Source: Pseudomonas moraviensis (GTDB taxonomy: Bacteria > Pseudomonadota > Gammaproteobacteria > Pseudomonadales > Pseudomonadaceae). Taken from it: a stretch of 64,000 nt of DNA. A program made the translations under genes and the position numbers. This document shows positions 9,545-18,856 of this stretch, piece after piece. The notes under the pieces are model-generated. The model saw only the letters and a program-made list of their open reading frames with translations, ran no database searches and was not told the origin of the DNA. Location: contig NZ_LT629788.1 in NCBI RefSeq assembly GCF_900105805.1, forward strand, positions 4,634,501 through 4,698,500, in the 5' to 3' direction. Position 1 is the stretch's first letter, and each line of letters opens with the position of its first letter.

Positions 9545-11770
9545 TTAACTGCTAACGGGCAATATCGGGCTGCCCAACCGCTCCAGCAACGTGGCCTGCG
9601 CACTGCGCGGGTTCTGGTTGCCGGTGGGCGTGTTGCGAATGTAGCGGCCGTCCGACTGCAGGCTCCAGCTGTGGGTGTTGTCGGTCAGGTACAGCTCCAG
9701 CTCTTTCTTGACCCGGGTCAGCAGCTTCTTGCCTTCCACCGGGAAGCAGGTCTCGACACGCTTGTCGAGGTTGCGCTCCATCCAGTCGGCGCTGGAGAGG
9801 AACATCTGCTCGTCGCCGCCGTTGAGGAAGTAGAACACCCGCGTGTGCTCGAGGAAGCGGCCAATGATCGAGCGCACATGAATATTGTGCGAGACCCCGG
9901 CAATGCCCGGACGCAGGCAGCACATGCCGCGCACCACCAGATCGATGCGCACGCCGGACTGGCTGGCCTTGTACAGCGCACGGATGATCTTCGGATCGGT
10001 CAGCGAGTTGAACTTGGCGATGATGTGCGCCGGTTTGCCTTCGAGGGCGAACTGGGTTTCGCGGGCAATCATGTCGAGCATGCCCTTCTTCAGGGTGAAC
10101 GGCGCGTGCAGCAGCTTTTTCATGCGCAGCGTCTTGCCCATGCCGATCAACTGGCTGAACAGCTTGCCGACGTCTTCGCACAAAGCGTCGTCAGAGGTCA
10201 GCAGGCTGTAGTCGGTATAGAGCTTGGCGTTACCGGCGTGATAGTTACCGGTGCCGAGGTGCGCGTAACGGACGATCTCGCCAGCCTCACGGCGCAGGAT
10301 CAGCATCATCTTGGCGTGAGTCTTGAAGCCGACCACACCGTAGATCACCACTGCACCGGCCGCTTGCAGACGGCTGGCCAGTTGCAGGTTGGACTCTTCA
10401 TCGAAGCGCGCGCGCAACTCGATCACCGCGGTGACTTCCTTGCCGTTACGCGCGGCGTCCACCAGCGCATCGACGATCTCGGAATTGGCGCCGGAGCGGT
10501 ACAGCGTTTGCCGTACGGCGAGCACGTGCGGGTCTTTCGCCGCCTGGCGCAGCAGGTCGACCACCGGGGTGAACGACTCGAACGGGTGCAGCAGGAGGAT
10601 GTCCTGCTTGCTGACCACACTGAAAATGTTTTCGCTGTTCTGCAGCAGTTTCGGGATCTGCGGGGTGAACGGCGTGTATTGCAGCTCCGGATGGCTGTCC
10701 AGACCGGTGATGCTGAACAGCCGCGTCAGGTTGACCGGGCCGTTGACCTGATACAGCTCGGTCTCGCTCAGGTTGAACTGCTTGAGCAGGTAGTCCGAGA
10801 GGTGTTTCGGGCAGGTGTCGGCGACTTCCAGACGCACCGCGTCACCGTAGCGCCGCGAGAACAGCTCGCCACGCAGGGCGCGGGCCAGGTCTTCGACATC
10901 TTCGGAGTCGAGGGCCAGGTCGGCGTTTCGGGTCAGGCGGAACTGGTAGCAGCCCTTGACCTTCATGCCCTGGAACAGGTCATCGGCGTGAGCGTGGATC
11001 ATCGACGACAGGAACACATAGTTGTCGCCGGCGCCGCCGACTTCTTCCGGCACCTTGATGATCCGTGGCAGCAGACGCGGCGCCGGAATGATCGCCAGAC
11101 CGGAGTCGCGCCCGAAGGCGTCGATGCCTTCGAGCTCGACGATGAAGTTCAGGCTCTTGTTCACCAGCAGCGGGAACGGGTGCGTCGGGTCGAGGCCGAT
11201 CGGAGTGATGATCGGGGCGATTTCGTCGCGGAAATAACGACGTACCCAGGTCTTGAGCTTGGTGGTCCAGTTGCGCCGACGGATGAAGCGCACCTGATGC
11301 TTTTCCAGCTCGGGCAGGAGGATGTCGTTGAGGATCGCGTACTGACGGTCGACGTGACCGTGGACCAGCTCGCTGATCCGCGCCAGCGCCTGATGCGGCT
11401 GCAAGCCGTCAGCGCCGGCCTGTTCACGGGCGAAGGTGATCTGCTTTTTCAGCCCGGCAACGCGGATTTCGAAGAATTCGTCGAGGTTGCTGGAGAAGAT
11501 CAGCAGGAATTTCAGCCGCTCCAGCAACGGGTAGGACTCGTCCAGCGCCTGTTCCAGCACGCGGATATTGAACTGCAATTGCGAAAGCTCGCGGTGGATG
11601 TACAGGCTGCTGTCATCCAGGCCGGGAATGGCGATCGCCGGCACCGCCGCGGCAGTTTCGGCAACCGGCGCGGGTGGCGCAGGTTCCATTTCCGGCGGGG
11701 TTTCGGTGATCTGCTCGACCACCGGCTGAGCTTCTTTTACGGCAACTTCAGTGAGTCCTTCGGTATTCAT
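9545..11770 (-). CDS. ppk1: polyphosphate kinase 1
   Basis: Makes polyphosphate from ATP, reversibly, at the membrane. 741 residues; the first ~50 are a Pro/Glu/Ala-rich extension before the conserved core begins at SLYIHRELSQLQFNIRVLEQA. The catalytic region has HAKMMLILRREAGEIVRYAH with the family's phosphohistidine region, and a second His block FLEHTRVFYFLNGGDE. It lies 18 bases downstream of hemB on the same strand, probably co-transcribed. The link between hemB and ppk is conserved in pseudomonads. Confidence 0.97.
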   Translation of the reverse strand: MNTEGLTEVAVKEAQPVVEQITETPPEMEPAPPAPVAETAAAVPAIAIPGLDDSSLYIHRELSQLQFNIRVLEQALDESYPLLERLKFLLIFSSNLDEFFEIRVAGLKKQITFAREQAGADGLQPHQALARISELVHGHVDRQYAILNDILLPELEKHQVRFIRRRNWTTKLKTWVRRYFRDEIAPIITPIGLDPTHPFPLLVNKSLNFIVELEGIDAFGRDSGLAIIPAPRLLPRIIKVPEEVGGAGDNYVFLSSMIHAHADDLFQGMKVKGCYQFRLTRNADLALDSEDVEDLARALRGELFSRRYGDAVRLEVADTCPKHLSDYLLKQFNLSETELYQVNGPVNLTRLFSITGLDSHPELQYTPFTPQIPKLLQNSENIFSVVSKQDILLLHPFESFTPVVDLLRQAAKDPHVLAVRQTLYRSGANSEIVDALVDAARNGKEVTAVIELRARFDEESNLQLASRLQAAGAVVIYGVVGFKTHAKMMLILRREAGEIVRYAHLGTGNYHAGNAKLYTDYSLLTSDDALCEDVGKLFSQLIGMGKTLRMKKLLHAPFTLKKGMLDMIARETQFALEGKPAHIIAKFNSLTDPKIIRALYKASQSGVRIDLVVRGMCCLRPGIAGVSHNIHVRSIIGRFLEHTRVFYFLNGGDEQMFLSSADWMERNLDKRVETCFPVEGKKLLTRVKKELELYLTDNTHSWSLQSDGRYIRNTPTGNQNPRSAQATLLERLGSPILPVSS

Positions 11771-11788
11771 GGAATGTTCCTGGGAGGG

Positions 11789-12802
11789 CTATTTCTGCTC
11801 TCGTAACAATTGAGCGGCACGAACGGCAAAGTAAGTCAGGATGCCATCTGCACCGGCACGTTTAAAGGCGGTCAGTGACTCGAGGATCACCGCTTCGCTC
11901 AACCAGCCATTCTGGATAGCGGCCATGTGCATGGCGTATTCGCCACTGACCTGATAGACGAAAGTCGGCACCTTGAAGGCATCTTTGACCCGAAAAAGAA
12001 TGTCCAGGTAGGGCATGCCCGGTTTGACCATGACCATGTCCGCGCCTTCGGACAAGTCCGCACCGACCTCGTGCAGCGCTTCGTCGCTGTTGGCCGGATC
12101 CATCTGGTAAGAGGCCTTGTTGGCCTTGCCGAGATTCGACGCCGACCCCACCGCATCGCGGAACGGGCCGTAGTAGGCGCTGGCGTATTTGGCCGAGTAG
12201 GCCATGATGCGCACGTTGACGTGACCGGCTGTTTCCAGCGCTTCACGAATGGCCTGGATGCGGCCGTCCATCATGTCCGATGGCGCGACGACCTGAGCGC
12301 CGGCCTCAGCGTGGGACAGCGCCTGACGTACCAGCGCATCGACGGTGATGTCGTTCTGCACGTAGCCGTCTTCGTCGAGAATGCCGTCCTGACCATGGGT
12401 GGTGAACGGGTCCAGCGCCACGTCGGTGATCACCCCCAGTTCAGGGAAGCGCTCGCGCAGAGCGCGAGTGGCACGCTGGGCGATACCTTCGCGATTCCAC
12501 GCTTCGGCGGCATCCAGGGATTTCAGTTCGGGCGGAGTGACCGGGAACAGCGCCAGCGCTGGAATCCCCAGCTCGACCCACTTCGCCGCTTCTTCCAGCA
12601 GCAGATCAATCGTCAGCCGCTCGACGCCCGGCATCGAGGCTACGGCTTCGCGGCGATTCTCACCGTCGAGCACAAATACCGGCAGGATCAGGTCATCGAC
12701 CGTCAGCACGTTTTCACGCACCAGCCGCCGGGAAAAATCATCACGACGATTGCGACGCAGGCGGGTGGCGGGAAACAGACGATTGGCGGGGGTAAAGCTC
12801 AC
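11789..12802 (-). CDS. hemB: delta-aminolevulinic acid dehydratase (porphobilinogen synthase)
   Basis: Condenses two 5-aminolevulinate molecules to porphobilinogen, the second common step of tetrapyrrole synthesis. The GTG at 12802 follows AGGAG by 7 bases and gives 337 residues beginning VSFTPANRLFPATRLRRNRRDDFSR; an in-frame upstream extension is not needed. Schiff-base lysines lie in IMAYSAKYASAYYGPFRDA and MVKPGMPYLDI. The metal loop reads DVALDPFTTHGQDG with Asp/Thr in place of the zinc cysteines, as in the Mg-dependent pseudomonad enzymes. Confidence 0.97.
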   Translation of the reverse strand: MSFTPANRLFPATRLRRNRRDDFSRRLVRENVLTVDDLILPVFVLDGENRREAVASMPGVERLTIDLLLEEAAKWVELGIPALALFPVTPPELKSLDAAEAWNREGIAQRATRALRERFPELGVITDVALDPFTTHGQDGILDEDGYVQNDITVDALVRQALSHAEAGAQVVAPSDMMDGRIQAIREALETAGHVNVRIMAYSAKYASAYYGPFRDAVGSASNLGKANKASYQMDPANSDEALHEVGADLSEGADMVMVKPGMPYLDILFRVKDAFKVPTFVYQVSGEYAMHMAAIQNGWLSEAVILESLTAFKRAGADGILTYFAVRAAQLLREQK

Positions 12803-13009
12803 GGCAGACTCCTGAGCCCGGGCAAACGGGCGAGCGTGACAGTTATAGACGGCCATTATGACCAACAGATGACAGTTGTGTGAGACCTGTGACGGGTAGC
12901 CGCTTTCCATTCTCGGTGTAGGAATTGTTCACGTCGAGACACATTTGGACACTTTCATGAATGTGCCCGAAGGGTTAGGCTGCGCGTTCATTTCGCCAGC
13001 ACCCAGACA

Positions 13010-13669
13010 ATGCTCCAACAATTTCTGCACGACTTTGGCTACTTTGCCTTGTTTCTCGGCACGTTCTTCGAAGGCGAAACCATCCTGGTGCTCGCAGGCT
13101 TCCTCGCGTTCCGTGGATACATGGACATCAACCTGGTGGTGGTCGTGGCGTTCTTTGGCAGTTACGCCGGCGATCAGCTGTGGTACTTCCTGGGGCGCAA
13201 GCACGGGCGCAAGTTGCTCGCGCGCAAACCGCGCTGGCAGATGATGGGCGACCGCGCGCTGGAGCACATCCGCAAGCATCCGGACATCTGGGTCCTGAGC
13301 TTCCGTTTCGTCTACGGCCTGCGCACGGTGATGCCGGTGGCGATCGGTCTGTCCGGCTATCCGCCGGGACGCTACTTGCTGCTCAATGGTATCGGCGCGG
13401 CGATCTGGGCCAGTGCACTGGCTGCTGCGGCTTACCACTTCGGCGCAGTACTGGAAGGCATGCTCGGCAGCATCAAGAAGTATGAGCTGTGGGTGCTCGG
13501 TGCGTTGCTGATCCTCGGCCTGGGTCTGTGGCTGCGGCGCCGCTTCAAGAATGCGCAGTTGGCGAAGAAGATCTATGAGGATGAGCAGATCGCCAAAGCC
13601 GCCGCGGCCGAGCAGTTGCGTCAGGCCGAAGCGACCCATCCCGCGGAGCCTAAAACGCCAGCCGAATAA
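13010..13669 (+). CDS. DedA-family inner-membrane protein
   Basis: Integral membrane protein of the DedA/SNARE-associated family; some members flip phospholipids or undecaprenyl phosphate. 219 residues. The N-terminal half has the family signature FLGTFFEGETILVLAGFLA with its acidic pair and GSYAGDQLWYFLGRKHGR. The middle has FRFVYGLRTVMPVAIGLSG, with the conserved Arg block. The C-terminus is a hydrophobic helix (VLGALLILGLGLW) and then a soluble Ala/Glu-rich tail. It stands alone on the plus strand between hemB and elbB. Substrate unknown. Confidence 0.9.
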   Translation: MLQQFLHDFGYFALFLGTFFEGETILVLAGFLAFRGYMDINLVVVVAFFGSYAGDQLWYFLGRKHGRKLLARKPRWQMMGDRALEHIRKHPDIWVLSFRFVYGLRTVMPVAIGLSGYPPGRYLLLNGIGAAIWASALAAAAYHFGAVLEGMLGSIKKYELWVLGALLILGLGLWLRRRFKNAQLAKKIYEDEQIAKAAAAEQLRQAEATHPAEPKTPAE

Positions 13670-13836
13670 GCCTCGCGCTGGCGGCTGACGCGCGCAGCCA
13701 AGGCAAATAATGAACACCCCGCCGCCGTTGCGATCCATTGAGAGAGCGCTCTGCCCCCGCGTGCGTCGCCCATGCCCCTATGGCAACGCGTGACGATTTA
13801 AGGGACATTGAGCGCCATGAATCTGGAGAGAAGCCC

Positions 13837-14505
13837 ATGAGCAAAAAAGTTGCAGTGATCCTGTCCGGCAGTGGCGTGTACGACGGCGCCGAAATCCAGG
13901 AAAGTGTCATCACCCTGTTGCGCCTCGACCAGCGCGGCGCGCAGGTACAGTGCTTCGCGCCGAACATTGCGCAACTGCATGTGATCAATCACCTGACCGG
14001 CGAAGAAATGCCGGAATCGCGCAACGTGCTGGTGGAGTCGGCGCGGATTGCCCGCGGCAACGTCAAGGATATCCGCGACGCCGATGTCGAGGACTTCGAT
14101 GCGCTGATTGTCCCCGGCGGTTTCGGTGCGGCGAAAAACCTGTCTAACTTCGCCATCGAAGGTGCCGGTTGCACCGTGCAACCTGAGGTGCTCGCCCTGG
14201 CCGAGGCGTTTGCCGAAGCGGGCAAACCGGTCGGGCTGATCTGCATCTCCCCGGCGCTGGCAGCAAAAATCTACGGCCCCGGGGTGACCTGCACCATCGG
14301 CAACGACGCCGACACCGCTGCGGCAATGAACAAAATGGGCGCCACCCACGAAGAGTGCGCCGTCACCGACATCGTCGAAGACAAGGCGCGCAAACTGGTG
14401 ACCACCCCGGCGTACATGCTGGCGCAGACCATCAGCGAAGCGGCTTCGGGCATCAACAAACTGGTCGACCGTGTGCTCGAACTGACCCACGAAAACGACG
14501 CCTGA
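13837..14505 (+). CDS. elbB: glyoxalase-like protein ElbB (DJ-1/PfpI superfamily)
   Basis: ElbB proteins belong to the class I glutamine-amidotransferase-like fold and have weak glyoxalase activity in E. coli. The link to isoprenoid synthesis is historical. 222 residues from the ATG at 13837, which follows GGAGAG. Seen: MSKKVAVILSGSGVYDGAEI at the N-terminus, the VPGGFGAAKNLSNFAI loop, and the nucleophile region PVGLICISPALAAKIYG. Monocistronic by position, followed by a REP doublet. Confidence 0.93.
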   Translation: MSKKVAVILSGSGVYDGAEIQESVITLLRLDQRGAQVQCFAPNIAQLHVINHLTGEEMPESRNVLVESARIARGNVKDIRDADVEDFDALIVPGGFGAAKNLSNFAIEGAGCTVQPEVLALAEAFAEAGKPVGLICISPALAAKIYGPGVTCTIGNDADTAAAMNKMGATHEECAVTDIVEDKARKLVTTPAYMLAQTISEAASGINKLVDRVLELTHENDA

Positions 14506-14516
14506 CACGGTCTACT

Positions 14517-14603
14517 GTAGGAGTGAGCCTGCTCGCGATGGCGGTGTGCAGGCAACATATCTGTTGGATGATCGACCGCTATCGCGAGCAGGCTCACTCC
14601 TAC
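14517..14603. repeat. REP doublet, GTAGGAGTGAGC subtype
   Basis: Inverted 23-base arms at 14517-14539 and 14581-14603, starting GTAGGAGTGAGC and ending TGCTCGCGAT. It separates elbB from the YaiI-like gene, which converges on it. Confidence 0.9.
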
Positions 14604-14621
14604 AAGGGCTGTGTATTGGGC

Positions 14622-15077
14622 TCAGGGTTTGCGGGTGAGCCGAGTCAGAATCCGGTCCAAAGCATTGGCAAACGCCTGCTTCTCGCGCTCGCCAAATGGC
14701 GCCGGGCCGCCGCTCATCTGGCCCTGTTCGCGCAAATCGGTAAACAGATTCCGCACCGCCAGACGCTCGCCCATGTTCTGCGCATCGAACTCCTTGCCGC
14801 GCGGATCCAGCGCCGCCACGCCCTTCTTCACCAGCCGATCGGCCAATGGAATATCGCTGCAGATCACCAGCTCACCCGGCACCGCGTGCTCGACCAGATA
14901 ATCATCGGCCGCGTCCGGCCCGCTCGGCACTACGATCAGTTTGACGATGGCCAAGCCCGGTTTGATCTGCGGCTGCCCGGCCACCAGGTCCACTTCGAAC
15001 TGGCGCTTGAGGGCGAACTTCACCACCAGATCCTTCGCCGCCCGCGGACAGGCGTCGGCATCGATCCATACACGCAT
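14622..15077 (-). CDS. YaiI/YqxD family protein (UPF0178)
   Basis: 151 residues, a full-length match to the UPF0178/DUF188 family, which has a PIN/NYN-like nuclease fold but no proven function. Key features are the N-terminal acidic motif MRVWIDADACPRAAKDLV, the central TSDIPLADR-type block (VICSDIPLADRLVKKG) and GERLAVRNLFTDLREQGQMSGGPAPFG. No partner gene is adjacent; REP doublets flank it on both sides. Confidence 0.9.
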   Translation of the reverse strand: MRVWIDADACPRAAKDLVVKFALKRQFEVDLVAGQPQIKPGLAIVKLIVVPSGPDAADDYLVEHAVPGELVICSDIPLADRLVKKGVAALDPRGKEFDAQNMGERLAVRNLFTDLREQGQMSGGPAPFGEREKQAFANALDRILTRLTRKP

Positions 15078-15095
15078 GTTCTTGCCTCCAAAAAA

Positions 15096-15159
15096 TTCGC
15101 GAGCAGGCTCGCTCCCACAGGATACAGACCGAACCTGTGGGAGCGAGCCTGCTCGCGAA
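15096..15159. repeat. REP doublet, GTGGGAGCGAGC subtype
   Basis: Inverted arms at 15096-15118 and 15137-15159 with an 18-base spacer, identical in layout to 7551-7614. Confidence 0.9.
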
Positions 15160-15179
15160 TATGAGCGCAGCGAATGCTT

Positions 15180-17078
15180 TCAGGCAGCCGAAACCCGGCG
15201 CCTCTCCGCCACCCAACTTCGCCCATACAGCACAGCAATCGCCACAATCGCCACTACCTGCGCAATCAGCGAATAGGCATCGGCGTGGATCCCCAGCCAG
15301 TCGAATTCAAAGAACGCCACCGGCCGCGTGCCGAAGATCCCGGCTTCCTGCAAGGCCTTCACGCCGTGCCCGGCGAAGACCACCGACAACGCGCACAGCA
15401 GCGCGGCGTTGATGCTGAAGAACAAGGTCAGCGGCAGTTTCGCCGAGCCACGCAGAATCACCCAGGCCAGACCGACCAACAAAACCAGAGCGGTCGCGCC
15501 GCCGGCCAGCACGGCGTTGTGCCCGGCAGGCCCGGCCTGCAACCACAGGGTTTCGTAGAACAGGATCACCTCGAACAGCTCGCGGTACACCGAGAAAAAC
15601 GCGAGGATCGCGAAGCCGAAACGTCCCCCGCCGCCGACCAGGCTGCTCTTGATGTAATCCTGCCAGGCCGCGGCATGACGCCGGTCATGCATCCACACCC
15701 CAAGCCACAGCACCATGACGCTGGCAAACAGCGCAGTGGCGCCTTCCAGCAACTCACGCTGCGAACCGCTGACATCGATCACATAAGCGGCCAGTGCCCA
15801 GGTGCCCAGGCCCGCCAGCAATGCCAGCCCCCAACCCACGTTGACGCTGCGCACCGCTGACTGCTGGCCGGTATTGCGCAGGAAAGCGAGGATCGCCGCC
15901 AGCACCAGAATCGCTTCCAGGCCTTCACGCAGCAGGATCAGCAGGCCGGAGATGTAGCTCAGCGACCAGCTCAAGCCATCGCTGCCCAACAGGCCGGCGG
16001 ACTCCTTGAGCTTGGCCTTGGCCGCGTCCAGACGCTGCTCGGCCTGCTCGACGGGCAGGCCGTCCTGCAGCGACTGCCGATACGCCATCAAGGATTTTTC
16101 GGTGTCCTTGCGCACGTTGGCATCGACGTTATCCAGCGAGCTTTCCACCAGTTCGAAGCCTTCCAGATACGCCGCTACCGACAGGTCATAGGCCTGATCG
16201 TGCTCACCGGCGCGATAGGCCGCGAGGCTCTTGTCCAGCGTGGCGGCGGTGTAATCGAGCAACTGCGCCGGGCCGCGTTTGACCTGCGGTGGTTGTGCGC
16301 GCTGGGCACGGAATGTCGCCGCGATCTCTGCGCCCTCGGCTGCCTGCACCTCGGCCGGGGTCTGGCGGGCCAGATCGGCGATGTTGTAGACCTTGGCGGA
16401 CTTGGCCGCTGCCGCATCGGCACTGAAGCCGGCGATATAAGTAGCCAGATCCCAACGCTGGCGATCATCGAGCTGATCGGCGAACGCCGGCATGTCGGTG
16501 CCTTCGACGCCTTGGCCAAGGGTGCTGTAGATCGCGTACAGGCTCAGGTGATCCATGCGCGCGGCGTCGCGCAGGTTGGCTGGCGCGGGGGTCAGGCCGA
16601 CGCCGGCCGGGCCGTCGCCAGCACCAGTGTCGCCGTGGCACACCGAGCAATTTTGCGCATACAAAGGCGCACCGCGTGTCGGGTCCGGGGTAATGATCGG
16701 CGCTTGGCTGACTTCATACGCCACAGCCAGCTTCGCTCCCAGTTGCCGGGCCTGACGCGCGACATCAGCGCCGTCCTGCTTCGCACTGATCGCGGCGTAC
16801 AAAGACTTCACGCCCTGCTCGAGCGCGACTTTTTCGGGTTTGGCTGGCAATGCGGTGATCAAGCCTTGCAGAACCTGGGTGAACTCCAGCTGTTCACGGT
16901 ATTCGCCATCGTCGATGACCTTGCCTGCCGCGACCGTCGGCGGGTAGTCGGCACTGATGTAATCGAGCAGGTGCAACGCTTGCGGCGCGCCTTCCACGGT
17001 ATCGGCCAGCAGCGGCAGGCTGCTCAGGGACAACAACGGGAACAGCAGCCAGGCCAGCAATCGGGACGAGGCAGTCAT
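15180..17078 (-). CDS. FTR1-family iron permease with N-terminal cytochrome c domain
   Basis: Probably a high-affinity ferrous iron importer. 632 residues. A signal peptide (LLAWLLFPLLSLSSLPLLA) is followed by a periplasmic helical region. A class I cytochrome c domain shows the haem site CSVCHG (near 143-148) and an axial-Met loop (GTDMPAFADQL). From about 375 there is a seven-helix FTR1 domain with two RExxE iron motifs, LREGLEA and YRELFEV. The fusion suggests that iron is oxidised or electrons removed during transport, as fungal Ftr1 does with a separate ferroxidase (inference). The region upstream has a weak Fur-box-like sequence at 17160-17178. Separate EfeO/EfeB genes are not present nearby. 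Confidence 0.9.
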   Translation of the reverse strand: MTASSRLLAWLLFPLLSLSSLPLLADTVEGAPQALHLLDYISADYPPTVAAGKVIDDGEYREQLEFTQVLQGLITALPAKPEKVALEQGVKSLYAAISAKQDGADVARQARQLGAKLAVAYEVSQAPIITPDPTRGAPLYAQNCSVCHGDTGAGDGPAGVGLTPAPANLRDAARMDHLSLYAIYSTLGQGVEGTDMPAFADQLDDRQRWDLATYIAGFSADAAAAKSAKVYNIADLARQTPAEVQAAEGAEIAATFRAQRAQPPQVKRGPAQLLDYTAATLDKSLAAYRAGEHDQAYDLSVAAYLEGFELVESSLDNVDANVRKDTEKSLMAYRQSLQDGLPVEQAEQRLDAAKAKLKESAGLLGSDGLSWSLSYISGLLILLREGLEAILVLAAILAFLRNTGQQSAVRSVNVGWGLALLAGLGTWALAAYVIDVSGSQRELLEGATALFASVMVLWLGVWMHDRRHAAAWQDYIKSSLVGGGGRFGFAILAFFSVYRELFEVILFYETLWLQAGPAGHNAVLAGGATALVLLVGLAWVILRGSAKLPLTLFFSINAALLCALSVVFAGHGVKALQEAGIFGTRPVAFFEFDWLGIHADAYSLIAQVVAIVAIAVLYGRSWVAERRRVSAA

Positions 17079-17159
17079 GAACGAATCTCAAATGGAAATG
17101 CGAAGTTACATATTGTTCACTTCGCAGACGTTTCTCTCAAGCTTTGTCGGTGCTTACAG

Positions 17160-17178
17160 GGAATGATTCATATCGTTG
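17160..17178. promoter_or_regulatory. possible Fur-box-like site upstream of the FTR1 permease
   Basis: GGAATGATTCATATCGTTG partly matches the GATAATGATAATCATTATC consensus, and it lies 82-100 bases upstream of the permease start. It is suggestive only because the gene is an iron transporter. Confidence 0.25.
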
Positions 17179-17246
17179 AAGCGATGTGCCACCATCGGCT
17201 CCAATAACGTAAATGCTCCCGCTTTGTTCAAGGAAGACCCCACTCA

Positions 17247-18650
17247 ATGCGCCCTTGCCTTCTGCTTCCCCTGCTGCTGACCGCTATTACGCAACTGGCG
17301 GGTTGCGCGGCTTATCGCAATTACGATCTGGAGCTGGAACAGACCACCGAGCAATTGAAGCAAGGCAATGTCGCCGGCTCACTGGCTTTGCTTGAAACAC
17401 ATAACCCGGACGAGCAAAAAGATCTGCTCTATTACTTCGAGAAAGGCGCGGTGTTGAGTGCGGGCGGCGAACTGCCCCAGAGTCAGGCGGCATGGCGCAG
17501 TGCCGAGCAAATGGTGGTCGAGCGCCAGGACACCATTGAAACCACCGGCGACAAACTCTTGGCTGCCATGGGTGATCACTGGGGCAGCATCATCAATGAC
17601 AAGTTGCGCCGCTACGAGGGGTATGACTATGAAAAAGTCATGCTGACCACGCAGATGGCCCTCAACCAGCTGGCCGTGAATGATTTCGACGGCGCCCGCG
17701 CCGACATCAAGAAGACCCATGAACGCGAAGCGCTGATCGCCCGGCAGCGCGAGCTTGAATATGAGCGCGTCGAAGAGGTAGCGAAAAAGCAGGGCGTGCG
17801 CGTGCACTACAAGGACCTGCAGGGCTATCCGGTAGTCATGCTGGACGCGCAGGCGGTGATCGCCTTGAAGAACGGTTACCAGAGCGCGTTCAGTCACTAC
17901 CTCGCGGGCTTTACCTATGAAGCGCTCGGGGAAAAGAATCTCGCCGCGCCGGGCTATCGCCAGGCCATCGAATTACGCCCGGACCTGCCGTTCTTCCAGC
18001 AGGCATTGCGTGACCTCGACAGTCCCGGCCTCAAGGGTGACGAAAGTGACGTGCTGATCATCGTGCAAAGCGGCCTCGCTCCTGCACGCAGTTCGCTGCG
18101 TGTGCCGTACCCGGTGAAGCTGGCAGACGGTCAGGTCATTGTCGCCAACATCTCGTTCCCGGTGATGGTGCCCGACACTTCAACGCCGTCGTTCAATCAG
18201 ATCGGCATCGATGGACGGCAGAAGAAACTGATACCGGTCAACAGCATCACCGACATGTCCTTGCGTACGCTGCGCGATGACATGCCCGGCATCATCCAGC
18301 GCACCACCTACCGAGCCTTTCTGGCAGCCGATGTGCAAGCCACCGACAACCGACGCGACCCGAGCAAAGCATCGTACGTGACCCATTGGGATGGTTTCGA
18401 ACAGGCCGATACGCGTACCTGGCGCACACTGCCCAACCTGACTCAGGTGCTGCGCCTGCGCCTGAAGAAAGGCGAACACGCGATCACCCTGCCCCACGTC
18501 AACAACGCCGCGCCGCTGAAGATCCGGATTGATCAGAACCGCCAGGTCATCACCCTGCGCGCCCTCGGCGATCGGGTTTTCGCCAATGGCAGCGCGTTCG
18601 GACCCGGTAAAACAGCGGCCGAACGCGTCGTGAGCAAGTTGCCTAAGTGA
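17247..18650 (+). CDS. COG3014-type lipoprotein, copy 1
   Basis: 467 residues. A lipoprotein signal peptide has lipobox LAGC (Cys near 20). The helical, TPR-like N-terminal half includes YYFEKGAVLSAGGELPQSQ and YEKVMLTTQMALNQLAVNDF. A beta-rich C-terminal half includes ILIVQSGLAPARSSLRVPYP-type and TRTWRTLPNLTQVLRLRLKKG segments. I recognise it as the uncharacterised COG3014 family; the biochemical role is unknown. It is the first gene of a five-gene operon with a YcfL-like protein and LpoB homologues, so a role in outer-membrane or peptidoglycan assembly is likely (inference). It is a paralogue of the next gene. Confidence 0.85.
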   Translation: MRPCLLLPLLLTAITQLAGCAAYRNYDLELEQTTEQLKQGNVAGSLALLETHNPDEQKDLLYYFEKGAVLSAGGELPQSQAAWRSAEQMVVERQDTIETTGDKLLAAMGDHWGSIINDKLRRYEGYDYEKVMLTTQMALNQLAVNDFDGARADIKKTHEREALIARQRELEYERVEEVAKKQGVRVHYKDLQGYPVVMLDAQAVIALKNGYQSAFSHYLAGFTYEALGEKNLAAPGYRQAIELRPDLPFFQQALRDLDSPGLKGDESDVLIIVQSGLAPARSSLRVPYPVKLADGQVIVANISFPVMVPDTSTPSFNQIGIDGRQKKLIPVNSITDMSLRTLRDDMPGIIQRTTYRAFLAADVQATDNRRDPSKASYVTHWDGFEQADTRTWRTLPNLTQVLRLRLKKGEHAITLPHVNNAAPLKIRIDQNRQVITLRALGDRVFANGSAFGPGKTAAERVVSKLPK

Positions 18651-18856
18651 TGGCACGACCGTTCGTTAAGCCATCAAAAAGACATTACATAGCCACCACC
18701 CAACGCTTATAATGCCGCGCCCTCGCCCAGCGAGCCGGCACCAAAGCTCCTCTCCCGTGAGGAATTGGCAGGAGGCCAGTGCCGCCGTCGATAGGTCACA
18801 CCAGCCCGACCAGCACCCGCGGCTGCAAGTTTTCGTCACTCAGGGAAGAAGTACCC

